NCBI RefSeq assembly: GCF_047663525.1
Contig: NC_092602.1
Span: 1,185,501-1,249,500 of the forward strand
DNA from: Anas platyrhynchos
Lineage: Eukaryota; Chordata; Aves; Anseriformes; Anatidae
Direction of reading: 5' to 3'
DNA: 64,000 bases
A program made the position numbers and the translations under genes. The notes below the pieces were generated by a model. It was not told where the DNA came from and ran no database searches. It worked only from the letters and a program-made list of their open reading frames with translations. Shown here one piece after another: positions 42,101 through 53,239 of the stretch; position 1 is the first letter of the stretch; each line of letters begins with the position of its first letter.

Positions 42101-44856
42101 TCTTGCAGCAAAACATTGCCAGGACTTCCACGGAGCAAGGGGCAGGAGCCCCAGCAAGGGGATGGTCAGCAATGGGGCAAAGAGAGGCAAAAATGGCTTT
42201 ACACCAACCTGAGGAGGGGTCCCAGCTGGACTGAGGGGTCCCCTCCATCGCACCCCAATGGGCACCAACCTGGCCGGCAGCGATGCTGCAGGAAGGGCCC
42301 GGGGCCATGGGGCAAAGCGGGGCACTGCAGCTGGGCACGAGGCTCTGCAGGAGCACAGCCCGCCCGACCCGCCGGCCCCATATGCCAAACGACTCGCCTA
42401 CCCTCTCGGTGCCCTTGGAAAATGATCCAGTAAATTATCTGCATTTCACAGCTGAGGAAGCGCAGCTCCAGAGCAGCCGCCGTGCTCGAGGGGCTGCCGG
42501 TCAGGAGCACTGCACAGAGAGGTCCGTGGGTCAAAGACAGCAAATACACGGGCATGGGCCTCAGAAGCATCGTTCCTCTAAAACACATCTGGCACCTTCC
42601 CACGCTGAAACCGAAATGATCAGTTCACGTGGATTCAGCATCTTTGGCTCAGCTTCACCTGCGGTGCTGCTGAAAGCATCTCCCCTAGAGGACAGCTCAG
42701 CTCGCCCTCCAAAAGAACCTGGCATTGCCGTGCACGGTACTAAGAGCAAATCAGCCCCAGCTGGGCTGCAGAAATGGTATTTGTTTCAATTAAACACTAA
42801 AGCAGCTCGCTCCTTTCTGCTCGGGTAGGGCAGGAAGGGACTGCATGCCTCCGACCCGTGCAGGGTATTGATTATGGCACCGGGTAGGTGCACACAGCGC
42901 ACACCTCGCGTCTCGCTCACTCTGGGTGAGCATTTCGGCATGGTGGGCACATGGCACACAACAGGTGGCCAGTGCTGAAGCAAAGCATCCCAGCCACACA
43001 GCTTCATATTCCTCATGCCATAATTGGCCTTAATTCGGGTACCGCAATGCCACTGCCATGGTCCAGCACGGAAGGTGACTGAGGAGCTCTGCGAAGGAAG
43101 CTGGTGAAGGTACAGATGTGGCAGTGAGAAGCTGCTGTTTATCTCCTATCACACATGGCTGCGTGACATTAACCAGCTGCAGGATTGTGTCACCGACTCT
43201 GAAGAGCCAGGAACCTGACTGCAGTGACTCCCGTGCCCCTCTCCTGCTCCGTTCCCCCGGTGCCACTCTTGGGGCACTCCTGCAGGTGCCCTGCGCCCCC
43301 ACAGCAGAGACTGGGACAGATCCCAGGCACTTCCAGAGGCCAGAGAGAGACGTGAGCTGCTCCTGGAGGCACTGGCACAGCCCCTGAGATGCCAGTGGGA
43401 GAGGAACCCAAGTCCTTGGTGTGCCCTTTCCCAGCCTGGCCCCAGCTCCATGCCCCCCGTGCCTCCCTGCAGCCCAGGCAGGAGCGCGCTGCCCCCGGGT
43501 ATGATCAGGATGGGCTCCACCAGCCAAAAAACCCTGCCCCCAGCCACAGGCCTCCTCGCTGGAGCTCCTCTGGGCAGATAATGGACTTTGCCTTCGGACT
43601 TAATCTGCTGTAAATCTCTCTCTCCTAATTGCTTATCATCCGGAAACCTCGGAGCGAGCCAGGGCAGACGCTCCCCCTCATGTGATGGGCTGTCCTCTCC
43701 CTCCCGGCCATGGTCCTGGTGCTGGAGCACCCCCAGGGCACCCAGTACAGCCCCAGCACACCCCCAATCCCCAGCAGCACAAGCTGGCAGGGAGCAGGGG
43801 CTGCCTTTCCATCTGCTTCTCTGCAGACACGCCTCACCAACAAAATGCCAGGAGAGTTTTACAGCCGCGCTTCCCATCAGCGGTGCCGCTGGGTTTGCCA
43901 TCAGCCATTTTAATGCTGTCAGATGCCTTAGCAGATCTCGGCAGGATCTGAAAGCACTGCTCCCCTTCCAGCCCCCCAGGTGGGAGCACCGTGAGCAGCA
44001 CATCACCAGGCTCCCCCACGGACCCCACACCCCGGTGGCACTGCCCTCGCACCCCCAATCACAGCGGGCACTGCAAAGGTCACCCAGGGGCAAACCCGGT
44101 GCACAATTTGGAGTCAAAGATTTGATTTCAGGGGGAGCTGGTCGGCATCTTTCCACTGAGAACGGCTCCTAAGGCAGAGCGAGCAGTGCTCTGTCCCCCT
44201 GCCTGCCGAAGGAGCAATCCCGTCCTGCAGAGGGAAGACGTCATGCGACGGGAAGGTTGCTAAGCGAGCGGCTCCCTCCTTGTGATGCACAACTTCATTA
44301 CTCGGCTCCCTAAATGGATGTTACATACATACGACATTTGCCTTGGAGCATATGAGCATCCCAAAATAGCACACGTTTCAGCTCTGTTTGTACGGTTTCC
44401 TGAAGAACGTCCCTGTGTGTGCCGGGCTCGCCGCGTGTGCTGCCCACACAGACCCACAGGGGCACAGGGCATCGGGGGGCGCAAACACCACGAGATGCAG
44501 GTTTCCCTTCACTCTGGTCATTTCTCTCCCTGCCTTGCATTGCTGCTTTCTCAGTGTTATTCAGCACTTCTTGGGGTTATGCTACAGGCCAAATGTTATG
44601 CACTGGGGGCAAACCCCACGGGGAGAAGCCCCCAGACTCAGCCCAGCTCAGGCGGTTCCTTTAGACGCACTGAGCCGTGCGGAGAGCAGGTACGGCCGCA
44701 GCTCCTGCACCTCGTGTAAGGTACAAATTAAGAAATAAAATAAATGGACTGTCCTGAGGAGAGAAACAAAGAAATTTGTTTTTCATTTTCCCCCTGATTT
44801 CATAAGAACTTCCCCAGCAGCTGATCTCTGCGGCGCTAACACGATCCGCTGCTATA

Positions 44857-44942
44857 TTTTAATCCCATTACGTTGCCATGCGGCTGCTCGCAGGCCGCCT
44901 GGCCCACGAGGAACAGATGTTTCCTAATTGGCACTTCTGCTG
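44857..44942. repeat. Copy A of a diverged intergenic duplicated element
   Basis: The copy begins TTTTAATCCCATTACG and ends around CTAATTGGCACTTCTGCTG. It is about 85% identical by eye in two blocks to a second copy 1.02 kb to the right. The homology seems to extend about 40 bp further left. Origin unknown: a local duplication of a regulatory element or two members of an old repeat family. Confidence 0.65.
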
Positions 44943-45878
44943 CCCAGGAGTTTACATCACTGCGAATAGTTTCTTTGCCTTTTGTGTTGACATTGAAAGC
45001 GAGACCCCCACCGCCGCTCCTTACAGCCGAGGATTACACAACGGCGCTGGCTGCTCGCGCCCCAGTTACCCACCTGGAGCTGTTATTTGCTGCACAAAAG
45101 CAGCCACGATAATGCCAGGTCGGGGCGCTTCGGCACAGCAGCTGGGTCAGGCAGGGGTTGCTGGCGATCGCCGGGGTTTAATTGCCAGCTGCGGTGGCCG
45201 AGGAAGCAATCCGGGCTGGCTGCCTGCCCGCAGGGAGCGGCGACGTCGTCTCCTTGCAGATGCCTTTGGGTAGAGCCGCTCGAGGCGAAGCCCCAGCCAG
45301 CAGCAGAAGGCAGCACGGGGGCGTTTGGAGGGTTTCCAGCGGGGCTCCTGGCCCTGGGGCAAGCTACAGTCAGAGCTGCTCTGAAAAGGGAGCCCCAGCA
45401 GGGTCCCAGCCCACCCAAATGTGGGCTGGGGGCACCGAGCAATGGCTGCTGGCCAGCCTGGGGTCGTGGGCTCTCAGCACAACCCACCACACCACGCAGC
45501 ACCCCCACCCCTCAACACCAAAAGGAAGTGATTTCAGGCAAAACCAGGCTCCCCACACACACACAGCTGCAGGCAGGTGCCTGCTCCTGCAGCCAAACCC
45601 TGCCTTTGCCCCTTCCCCAAAATATCCCCCCCCGCCCTGGCACAGCTGCCTCTGATTTGGCCAGGGCTGGGTCACACAGGATGCTCCTCACCCGTGGGCA
45701 CAGCCTGCGAGCTGTTCCCCAGCCCACACCTTTGGCTTTTCAGCTCAGCGGTGGCTTGGTCTTGTCCTGGGTGTTTCATAACCGAGCCTTGGGAGTGCCA
45801 CCCTGAGAGCCTGACTCCAGAGCGCGGGGCAGGAGCAGCGCCGCTAAATCCTCACCGCTGTTATAAGCCCCTGATACA

Positions 45879-45961
45879 TTTTAATCCCATTATGTCTCCA
45901 TGTGGCTGTTTCCAATTCTGGCCTTTGAAGAAGTGATGTTTCTTAATTAGCATTTCAGCTG
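45879..45961. repeat. Copy B of a diverged intergenic duplicated element
   Basis: The copy begins TTTTAATCCCATTATG and ends around TTAATTAGCATTTCAGCTG. It is in the same orientation as copy A, and many of the differences are C/T or G/A transitions, as expected from CpG decay and age. Confidence 0.65.
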
Positions 45962-47334
45962 GACGGGACTTTTATTTGCTGGAGGAAGCCTAGGAAGCTG
46001 TAAAGCTTTCATTTCTCCCTTTTATCTCCCTCTTTGCTCTAACGCTAGGAATAAAGAGGAGCAGAACACAAGCAAATGAGCGCCCAGGGCTCTGCGCGAG
46101 AGCACTGACCGGCTCGGGCACTGGGGGCACCGGGGGCTGGCCAGGGCGTGTGTGCTGGCTGGCTGCGGGCAGGGCAAGCAGCTGCCATTTGGCCCCGGGC
46201 ATTTCCCTCTCCAGAGCATGGGAAGAACCCAGGGGACCACCAGTCCCTGACCCCACTGTGTGCCCACATCCCTGGGAGGGCATCGGGAGCCGGCGTCACC
46301 TCCGTGCGCATGGAGCCTCACCAGCAAGGAGGGAGGCTGGAGGAAAAACTGCAGGTGGTTTCCTTCTTGCACCAGCCGGGGCAGGGGCAGCACCTTCTTA
46401 TCCCACATGCTGAAGCTAAGTACTGAAAAATCACTAATCTGCCCTGGAAACCACAACGTTTCAATAATGCATGCTGGGTTCCTTCATATTTTTCCTTTCT
46501 TCCTTCAGCCTTTGTTATTTGTGGCTGGGGTTTGTGTGTGTGCACGCAAACATGAGGCTAGAGGCTCAATGTAATTTAAAGGGGAAAAAAAAAATCAAAG
46601 CTAAGATCTCATGTAATCATGTGGTTCCAGAAGCTGGAGAATTAAACAAAATAGTCATTAGAATTTTAAAAGGACAAAAATCTGTGAAACCCGCAGTACA
46701 CCCCTACAAGTTGGCAAGGCGCGCCGAATGCCCAAAGCACCCAGGCTGCAGACAAGATAAAATTCACCCCGCTATGATGGAGAACAAACATTTCATATTT
46801 CCGAGACTCTTGGTTTGTCGCCAATTATTTCCCTGCCCTTGGCACGTCTCCCAGCGCCTCAGCACAATGGGCACGGGGGGAGCCGCGCGCAGCCGCCGCC
46901 AAAGACAATGGGAAGGCAAAGGAAAGGCAGTGCCGGCACGCTGGCGGTTCCACGTCGCTCCTCGTTGCACTTGCCTCCTCACCAACAGGCAGCCCTGCCT
47001 CGGATGAGATCCCGCATGAATGCACATCTCAGGGACAGACAATGGCTGATCTCGGGTGGAAAAGGAAAAGAAAACAGGGAACAAGCGAGGGGACGGTGCC
47101 CCCCATGAGGGTGCAGCCCAGGTCGCTTTGGTGCACCAGGCTCTGCCCCGTCTTTTGGGGTTTGGGGTGGTGGGGCCACTGCCTCCCCACGGCACCACTG
47201 CAGAGAGCTCCCCAAAACACCAAACGTGCTTCAGCAACCACAGGAGCCGGAGGAAATGTCCGTCTGATGGAGAGGGAGCCAGCTCCCGGGGGCGGCAGTG
47301 GGTTTGCAGTCCCCCCTGCTATTCGCCTGGTGGA

Positions 47335-47361
47335 AAAAAAAAAAAAAAAAAGAAAAAAAAA
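47335..47361. repeat. A-rich tract
   Basis: A run of A interrupted by one G lies in the intergenic region; nothing coding is associated with it. Confidence 0.8.
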
Positions 47362-49980
47362 TGAGTTTGACAGCCTGGAGAACAGCTTTAGCTCCAGTCT
47401 ATTGGCATGGCAGCAAAACCACCCACTAGCAGGGAGAGCCGTGGGACCGCTGAAATATCACCAGGCAGCGCCGCTGACAAGCGCCTGTTGTTCTCCGGCG
47501 GCCGCCGCGCGGGTGGGCAGCGGGCGGGGAGCGGGCGCAGGGGACAGCACGGGAGGGGACGGAGGCACCCCCTCACCAGGATGGGACGGGGGTGATCTCA
47601 TAAAAGGGGGCTTTTTGATAAAGTTCAGTTAAAATAAAGGAAAGCTGTGGTGCTGCAGTCCTGCCCAATGCATCCAGCGCTGGCAGCGGCACGGGGAGGG
47701 CAGCGCCTGCCATCCGCACACCCCAGGCCCCATCTCCCTCGCGGTGCCTCGTGCTGCTCTGGAGCAGATGTTTCGGAGAGATGCTCAGCTCAGCAGCGGG
47801 GGTTCCCGTGGTGCCAAGCCCACCAGAAGCCGAGGGAGCCTGCTGCAAAGACAAATTGCCCTCAGCCTTCAAAGGCAGCACACGCTCCCCACCTCAGCCG
47901 GGCTCCAAGCACCAATCGGCGGCTCCTGCGCCTTGGTCTCTCCGAACCACGCAGCCTCCGGCCGCAGCTCTGCTCCCCCCGGGCCTGGCATTTCTACGGT
48001 GACACCAGCAGGAACAGAGGAAGGAGCAGGGGGAGGAAGCATCCCGGGGGAAGACGGGGCCGGACGGCACAGCCCACACGGCCTCCTCCCACCCCGAGTT
48101 CCGCGCTCTGGATCCAAATTTCTGGGAAAGCTGCAAGCAGCTGAAAAGCAAACCTCGGGTGAGGAGGACCAGAGACCTGCCAGCAGCGTGCCCTGGTGCC
48201 TGGCCCCGTGAAACTGCCCGGCTGCTGGCCCCACAGGGAGTAGGGGACGGGGCACTCTGCTCCCTGCATGGCCCCTCTCCCAGCAGGCCAGGCCGCGATG
48301 GGATGCGACGTTTTTTAGCAAACACAGGTGATGGGGCCGGGGTTACCGACAAGCAACGGTGAGTCAGAACAGGAGCAACTGCAAAATACCAGAACCACTT
48401 GCTCAGCGCGTTGCACTCAGCCAGGAAAACACATCTCCTCCTACGTGAGCCCCCGCGGGAACCGCCAGCTCCGATGCGCTGCTGCAGCTCTGCAGCAAGC
48501 GGGGTGCAGCCCACCCCGAAGGAGCAGAGCACCCGGCTGGGGGGCTGGTCCTGCTCACACCCTGGCTGCTCCATGTCCTCCCACCTCTGGCTCAGGCCAC
48601 AAAACCTTGGGGCCAGTCACCAGAGGGGACAAGTCCAGCACAAGTCCCTGTGCCATTGGCACCTGGGGTGGCTCCTGACGCCCCGGGGTGCTTGGACCCA
48701 TCTCCCCCCCCAGCTGGGCTAGGGGAGGTGCAGTGCTCACCATGAGCAGTGGTCCAGGGGCAGCCTGGGGTGGGCTGTGTGAAACTTCTGTTTCTGCCAT
48801 GGGGGGTGTGAGAGAGGGGGCCAGTGGAAAACCTGACCTCAGCGGAGCCCAATTGTGTCTGAGTCACCCCAAGGCGCCCACCTGAGCGCAGCCAGCTGCC
48901 GGCGAGGGAAATTCCCCTGACAAGTCAAGGGTGAACCTCCTCTGAGCTCATTCACATTTTCCCCTTCTGCTTTTGTCGCTTCTCCCCCGAGACCCCCTGC
49001 CCCTCCTCGTGCCCGTCTCAAGGCCCCAGCCACGTGGCTGCTGTGAACCCAGGGACAACAACCGCGGGTCCCCGCGCGTCCCCTGCCTCGCGCGGTGCCA
49101 CTTCCCCCCCAGGAGCTGCGGTTTGCCACTGCCAGCTCAAACCCAAATGCCAAGGCGAGGCAGCCTCCCCTCAGCAGCAGCAGACAGGCGGGTGTCACTA
49201 CCCTCATTAAAACCCCATTTTTTCACAGCTTTTCTCAGGCAGAAACGTTCAGGTCTGGGAGCGTTTGGGATTTTTCCCTCCGAGGAAGAGGCACAGATTT
49301 TCACAGGAAGCCGGCTCCATTGAGCCGATGCGGCGAAGCGCTGCCAAGGCACGACTCGCAGAAGGGCTGACATTTCGGAGCAGCATTTGGCGAATGATTA
49401 ATTCAGAATATCGCCCCGCTGCGCTGGGCTTTGCCAAAACCGGGGATTGATGCGGGGCGCAGTCACTCGGAGCGAGAGGCTCTGCAACACGGAGGATTCG
49501 CGGGGCTAAAATCCACCCATGGGGGCCCTCGTGCGTGGGAGCTGAGGTGGGGGATACGGACGGGGGGAGCGTGTATCCAAATCTCCCCACAGGTCCTCAT
49601 TTGGTTGGCATCTGTGCCAGAATACCCCAGCCAACAAACCCAGAACCTCTCTGCTCTCTGGGTGCATGGCAAAGGGGTGCAGCAGGAGCTGGGGCAGGGG
49701 CAACCAGGGTGCCCCCATCCCACCACCAAACCCCAGGGGTGCCCACCTTTGGGTGCCAGCCCTGCACAGGCACAAAACACAGCACAGCCCCGCAGCGGCT
49801 GCCGCTGGCCACATCCTGCAGGGAGGGAGCGGGGCAGCAGCAGCTCAGCACCAGCCCCACAAAGCCCCCCGGAGCCGTGCTGCAGCCCCCAGACCCTCAC
49901 ACGGCTCAGCCAGGAGCAGAACCTTCCCCTGCTGGAGCCGTCACTTGACAGCTTCATTTGCTCAACGTAGAGTGCAAATA

Positions 49981-50094
49981 ATTAAAGCATTATTTAGCAT
50001 TATTAATGCTAAATTAAAGCATTGTTGCTGGTTGGAGCAGCTATTAAGCAATGCTGTCGAGCACTGACAGTGCTTAATAATTGCTTTATTAAGC
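49981..50094. repeat. Cluster of inverted repeats downstream of CRYBB2
   Basis: Several perfect palindromes lie within 114 bp: TTTAGCATTA with its complement at 49993-50013 (1-nt centre), GCACTG/CAGTGC at 50061-50073, and GCTTAATAA/TTATTAAGC at 50072-50094 (5-nt loop). A direct repeat ATTAAAGCATT occurs at 49981-49991 and 50013-50023. An imperfect hairpin spans 50043-50078. The segment is AT-rich in a GC-rich setting, about 320-440 bp past the CRYBB2 poly(A) site. Function unknown. Confidence 0.8.
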
Positions 50095-50419
50095 TCCAAG
50101 GTGTCTGTCCCAACACCAGGCCCTCTGGGGACACCTTTGCTGCGCACCCCCCCAGCCATGCCCCCCACAGGCGCAGTGTCCAGACCCCCGGTGCCCAGGC
50201 TGTGGGGGCGCAGACATCTCCATCCCCGCTGCCCAAACCCACTGCACACCTCCCTCGCAGTGCAGCAGTTTTGGGATTTATCAGTGCTGGCTGCGAGCAC
50301 CACGATGCCGCTGGTGAGGGGCACTTGGGTGCGGGACGGCGATGCCCACCCCCTCCCCGATGGGTGCTGGAGGTTGGGGTGGGCTGAGCCCCGCCGGGAA
50401 GGAAGGGAGCAGACCGGGG

Positions 50420-50727
50420 ACTTTGAAACTCCAAGCTTTATTCGGTTGCGTTGGCGGCAGCGTGGCTCACACGGAGGGAGGAGGGAGGCGAGGCCGTGGG
50501 GGCAGCGGCGGGCGAGGGGAGCCTGCTGGGCTCCCTGCTCCCGGGGGGGCCGGGGGGTTTAGTTGGAGGGGTGGTAGGCGCCGCGCTGGTGCCACTGCAT
50601 GTCCCGGATGCGCCTGACCGACTGGATCTGGGGGTGCTGGGCGCCGAACTCTGAGCTGTCTTTGTAGTCCCCCTTCTCAAACAGGTACTGGTAGCCCCTG
50701 TAGCCGGGGTACTGGTAGCCCACCCAC
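50420..50727 (-). CDS. CRYBB2: CRYBB2 exon 6 (Greek key 4) and 3' UTR
   Basis: The coding part ends at the TAA at 50559-50561 and gives residues 151-205 ([19 protein letters not shown] to the C-terminus). The 3' UTR is about 140 nt. An AATAAA signal lies at 50437-50442 on the minus strand, so cleavage is expected near 50420. Confidence 0.95.
50437..50442 (-). terminator. CRYBB2: CRYBB2 poly(A) signal
   Basis: AATAAA on the minus strand lies about 120 nt after the stop codon. Confidence 0.85.
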
Positions 50728-52627
50728 CTGCAAGGCAAGCATGGAGGGGGTCACGGCCGTCCAGGGGGCGAGGTGGGCTCAGGACCCCCTCCCACGGCCC
50801 CGTACTCACGTGCCGCTCTGCACCCGCACGGACGAGACCTTCTCCTGGTAGCCGTGCGCGTGGAAGCTGGGCACGTCGTCGTCGATGATTTCGATCTTCT
50901 TGCCGGTGAAGCTGGGGTTCTCGTACAGCACGATTTTGTGCTCCTGGCTGTCCTGCAGCGGGGCGAGCAGAGGCCTGGGGTCAGCGCCCACTGCTCCTGG
51001 GGCTGGCCGGGGGGGCAAAGCCCCGGGGGCTGCGGGGAAACCGAGGCAGGGGAGCAGCACCGCGCGCCGGGCCTCCCCCTGATGTGTCCTCCCGCTCTGT
51101 GTCCCCCCAGCTCAGAGACCCGGCACCCCCCAAGGGCACTCCTGGACTTACCAGCAGACGTCCTGAGCTCCTGGGCCACTGCTCCCCATCCCCGTGCTCC
51201 CACCGACCCCCCCCGGGGGCTCCCCTGGGTCCCCATGGAGCTGGGGCAGGGTGCACGGGAGGGGTCCTCCTCCGCCCGCGGGGCTGGGGGCCCGGGGGAA
51301 GGCGGGGGAAGAGTTGTGGCTGCAGACCTTGGTCTGGCGGGTGGGTAGTGGCTGTCTGGGTGCTCTCACCACTTTGATGGGTCTCAGGGAGGTGATGCTG
51401 TCGCTTCTCCGGCTGTTGGTCCAGGAGTCCCAGCGGGGGTACTCCCCCTTCTCAAACACAAACTGCTCCCCCTTGCAGCTGGCCTGCTCGTAGCCCACCC
51501 AGCTGCGAGAGAGCAGAGGACGAGCTTCAGGCAGGGCAGCCCCCCCCTTCCCACAGCAGGGGTGCCCCGACACGGTGGCCGCCCGACCCCTCTCCGAGAG
51601 CACACATGGGGGGGAAAGGCGGCACCGAGCCACGGGCACCATCCCTGCCTGGCCCTGCTCAGGAGAGGAAGGCAGGCAAAGGGTGGGCGATGCCACAATC
51701 AGTGTCCAAGCCCCCCCCAGCTCCCCTCCCAGCGAGCAGGGGCTGGCAGCAGCGCAGGATTCACCCCAGGGACAGAAATCCTGGAGGCCGCTCGCTGCCC
51801 TCCCCAGCACCACGACACAGCCCCGGGTGGGATGGGCTGGGTGCTGGGGCTCAGCACCACGGGGACCCCAAAACCTCGTGCCCTGACCCCTCAGCACCAG
51901 CCGTGGGGAACCCACGGGGTGCCAGCAGTGGGGGGGTTCCCCAGGACCCTCCCCACGCCAAGACGTACGGTCCGGAGTGCACGAGGATGGAGCCCACTTT
52001 GTCCACGCCGGCATCCTTCAGGTTGGGGCAGGCGCCGTTGAGCTCATGGCAGCGGCCCTGGAAGTTCTCCTGCTCGAAGATGGCAATCTGCAGGAGAGCG
52101 GGGCTGTGAGCAGGGCACAGCAACACCCTGAGCTGCATCCCAAAACTTCCAGCACTTCTACAGCCCGCGAGCACCACCCCAGCATCTCCCACTCCCAAGG
52201 GCTGCCGGTGCCTCTTGCAGAGGGATGCCTGCACTGACCCCGTGCCGAGCAGCCCTGGCTCTCGCCTGGGCATCATGGCACGGCTGGGACACAGACCCCA
52301 CAGACCCCACAGCACAAATGGGGCCAAGCCGTGGTGGGTGCATCCGTGCAGCCCCATGAGCCAAGCGCTGCCAGCTCAGCGCGGATTTCACGGCTCAGTG
52401 GGGCGCAGGGAGGGAAAGGCGTTGTGTCTGCACCAAGGCTGGGCTGGGAGCCGATCCCTTCCAGGGAAGCCCCCGGGTGGCTGCAGCAGCAGAGGGGGCC
52501 CGGGGGGCACAGCCAGGGGGTGATTTGGGTGCTCGGTGAGGCTGAGGCGGCCCCGGCCCCGCTGCGCACTGACCTTGGAGCTGGCTGGCTGCTGCTTGGA
52601 GGCTGGCATCTGGTGTTCGGAAGCCAT
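50559..52627 (-). CDS. CRYBB2: CRYBB2, beta-crystallin B2, complete
   Basis: Beta-B2 crystallin is an abundant structural protein of lens fibre cells that forms homo- and hetero-oligomers and contributes to refractive index. The coding exons are 52574-52627, 51969-52087, 51370-51502, 50810-50952 and 50559-50727; they total 618 bp and encode 205 residues, the usual length. The protein has a short N-terminal arm (residues 1-18, [18 protein letters not shown]), four Greek-key motifs (about 19-58, 59-102, 103-150 and 151-193) and a short C-terminal tail ending YHPSN. One Greek key per exon is the family's characteristic arrangement. All junctions are GT..AG with matching phases. The ATG has A at -3 and G at +4. 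It is recognised by near-identity to remembered vertebrate beta-B2, for example the [26 protein letters not shown] and [13 protein letters not shown] segments. CRYBB3 lies upstream in the same orientation. Confidence 0.98.
50810..50952 (-). CDS. CRYBB2: CRYBB2 exon 5 (Greek key 3)
   Basis: The 143-bp exon encodes [19 protein letters not shown] to VRVQSGT, residues 103-150. The DSQEHK start is the domain linker. Confidence 0.97.
51370..51502 (-). CDS. CRYBB2: CRYBB2 exon 4 (Greek key 2)
   Basis: The 133-bp exon encodes residues 59-102, from [19 protein letters not shown] to LRPIKV, including the tyrosine-corner region and the start of the inter-domain linker. Confidence 0.97.
51969..52087 (-). 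CDS. CRYBB2: CRYBB2 exon 3 (Greek key 1)
   Basis: The 119-bp exon encodes [18 protein letters not shown] onward to SGP, residues 19-58, including the F-x-Q-E-N-F-x-G signature. The donor is CC|GTACGT. Confidence 0.97.
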
Positions 52628-52648
52628 CCTCAGCCGGGCCGTCTGCTT
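52574..52648 (-). CDS. CRYBB2: CRYBB2 exon 2
   Basis: The acceptor is CTCTCCTCTCACAG at 52649; 21 bases of 5' UTR precede the ATG at 52627. The 54 coding bases give the 18-residue N-terminal arm. The donor is AAG|GTCAGT. Confidence 0.95.
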
Positions 52649-53175
52649 CTGTGAGAGGAGAGCTCAGGAATTAAAACTGCCACCGAGGATACTCCTGGCA
52701 CGGAGCCCATGGCCCTGGGTCCATGCCCCATGCCTGCACCCCGTACCTGCTGCTGCTGAACCACACCGAGGGGCACAGAGGACAGAGCAGCGCAGCCCCA
52801 GGCCCCCGCACATCTCCCTGGGTGCTGCAGCAGCCCCAAGCCCCAGCCTGGCTTTGCATGGGCCAGGTCCCTGCTCCGAGCTGTTCACAGGACAGAGCCC
52901 CCCCGTGCCCCATGGAGGGGTCCCGGTGACAGTCCCAGCACAGAGCCACCTGCGGTGGGGCTGCGGAGGGGCTCAGCCCGGAGCGAGGGCACGAGTGAGC
53001 TTGGGGTGGTCCCGGGATGCTCTCAGAGCATCCCAACTGCTGCTTGTGAGGCTTTTCCCTCTGTTCCTACTCAGTGAGCTACAGCCGAGGCATCCCAGCT
53101 CCGAGCTGCTGCAGGCCGGGGTGGAAACAAAAACAAAAACAAAAAGGCGAGGACATAAAGAGAGAGAGTTCTTAC

Positions 53176-53204
53176 CAGTTGTACCAGTACCCGCTTGAGC
53201 CAGT
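53176..53204 (-). other. CRYBB2: CRYBB2 non-coding exon 1 (5' UTR)
   Basis: A donor CTG|GTAAGA lies at 53176/53175, about 28 bp downstream of the expected start given the TATA box. A short untranslated first exon is normal in beta-crystallin genes. The 5' boundary is inferred from TATA spacing. Confidence 0.7.
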
Positions 53205-53227
53205 GAAGGGCTGGGACCGAGAGGGGC

Positions 53228-53235
53228 AATTTATA
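53228..53235 (-). promoter_or_regulatory. CRYBB2: CRYBB2 TATA box
   Basis: TATAAATT is found on the minus strand about 30 bp upstream of the inferred first exon. Lens crystallin genes are typically TATA-driven. Confidence 0.8.
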
Positions 53236-53239
53236 CTGC

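Larger units (their letters stand above)
34279..50414. other. GRK3-CRYBB2 intergenic region
   Basis: About 16 kb without a convincing gene separates the GRK3 promoter from the CRYBB2 poly(A) site. GC-rich sequence alternates with AT-rich islands near 35.55-35.70, 37.76-37.93, 38.39-38.52, 44.85-44.99, 45.87-46.03 and 46.58-46.70 kb, several carrying TAATTA/TTAATT homeodomain-type cores. A long plus-strand frame at 40775-41812 has a codon composition and lack of splice structure typical of chance in GC-rich DNA. In mammals this interval holds lineage-specific pseudogenes; I see no crystallin pseudogene here. Confidence 0.7.

Noticed and set aside
44878-45273. 131-codon frame over duplicated copy A
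   Set aside because: The matching copy B does not keep the frame and similarity is at the DNA level only, so the element is treated as non-coding.
34279-50414. A crystallin pseudogene between GRK3 and CRYBB2, as exists in human
   Set aside because: I found no Greek-key-like frames or 119/133/143-bp exon remnants in this interval by eye.
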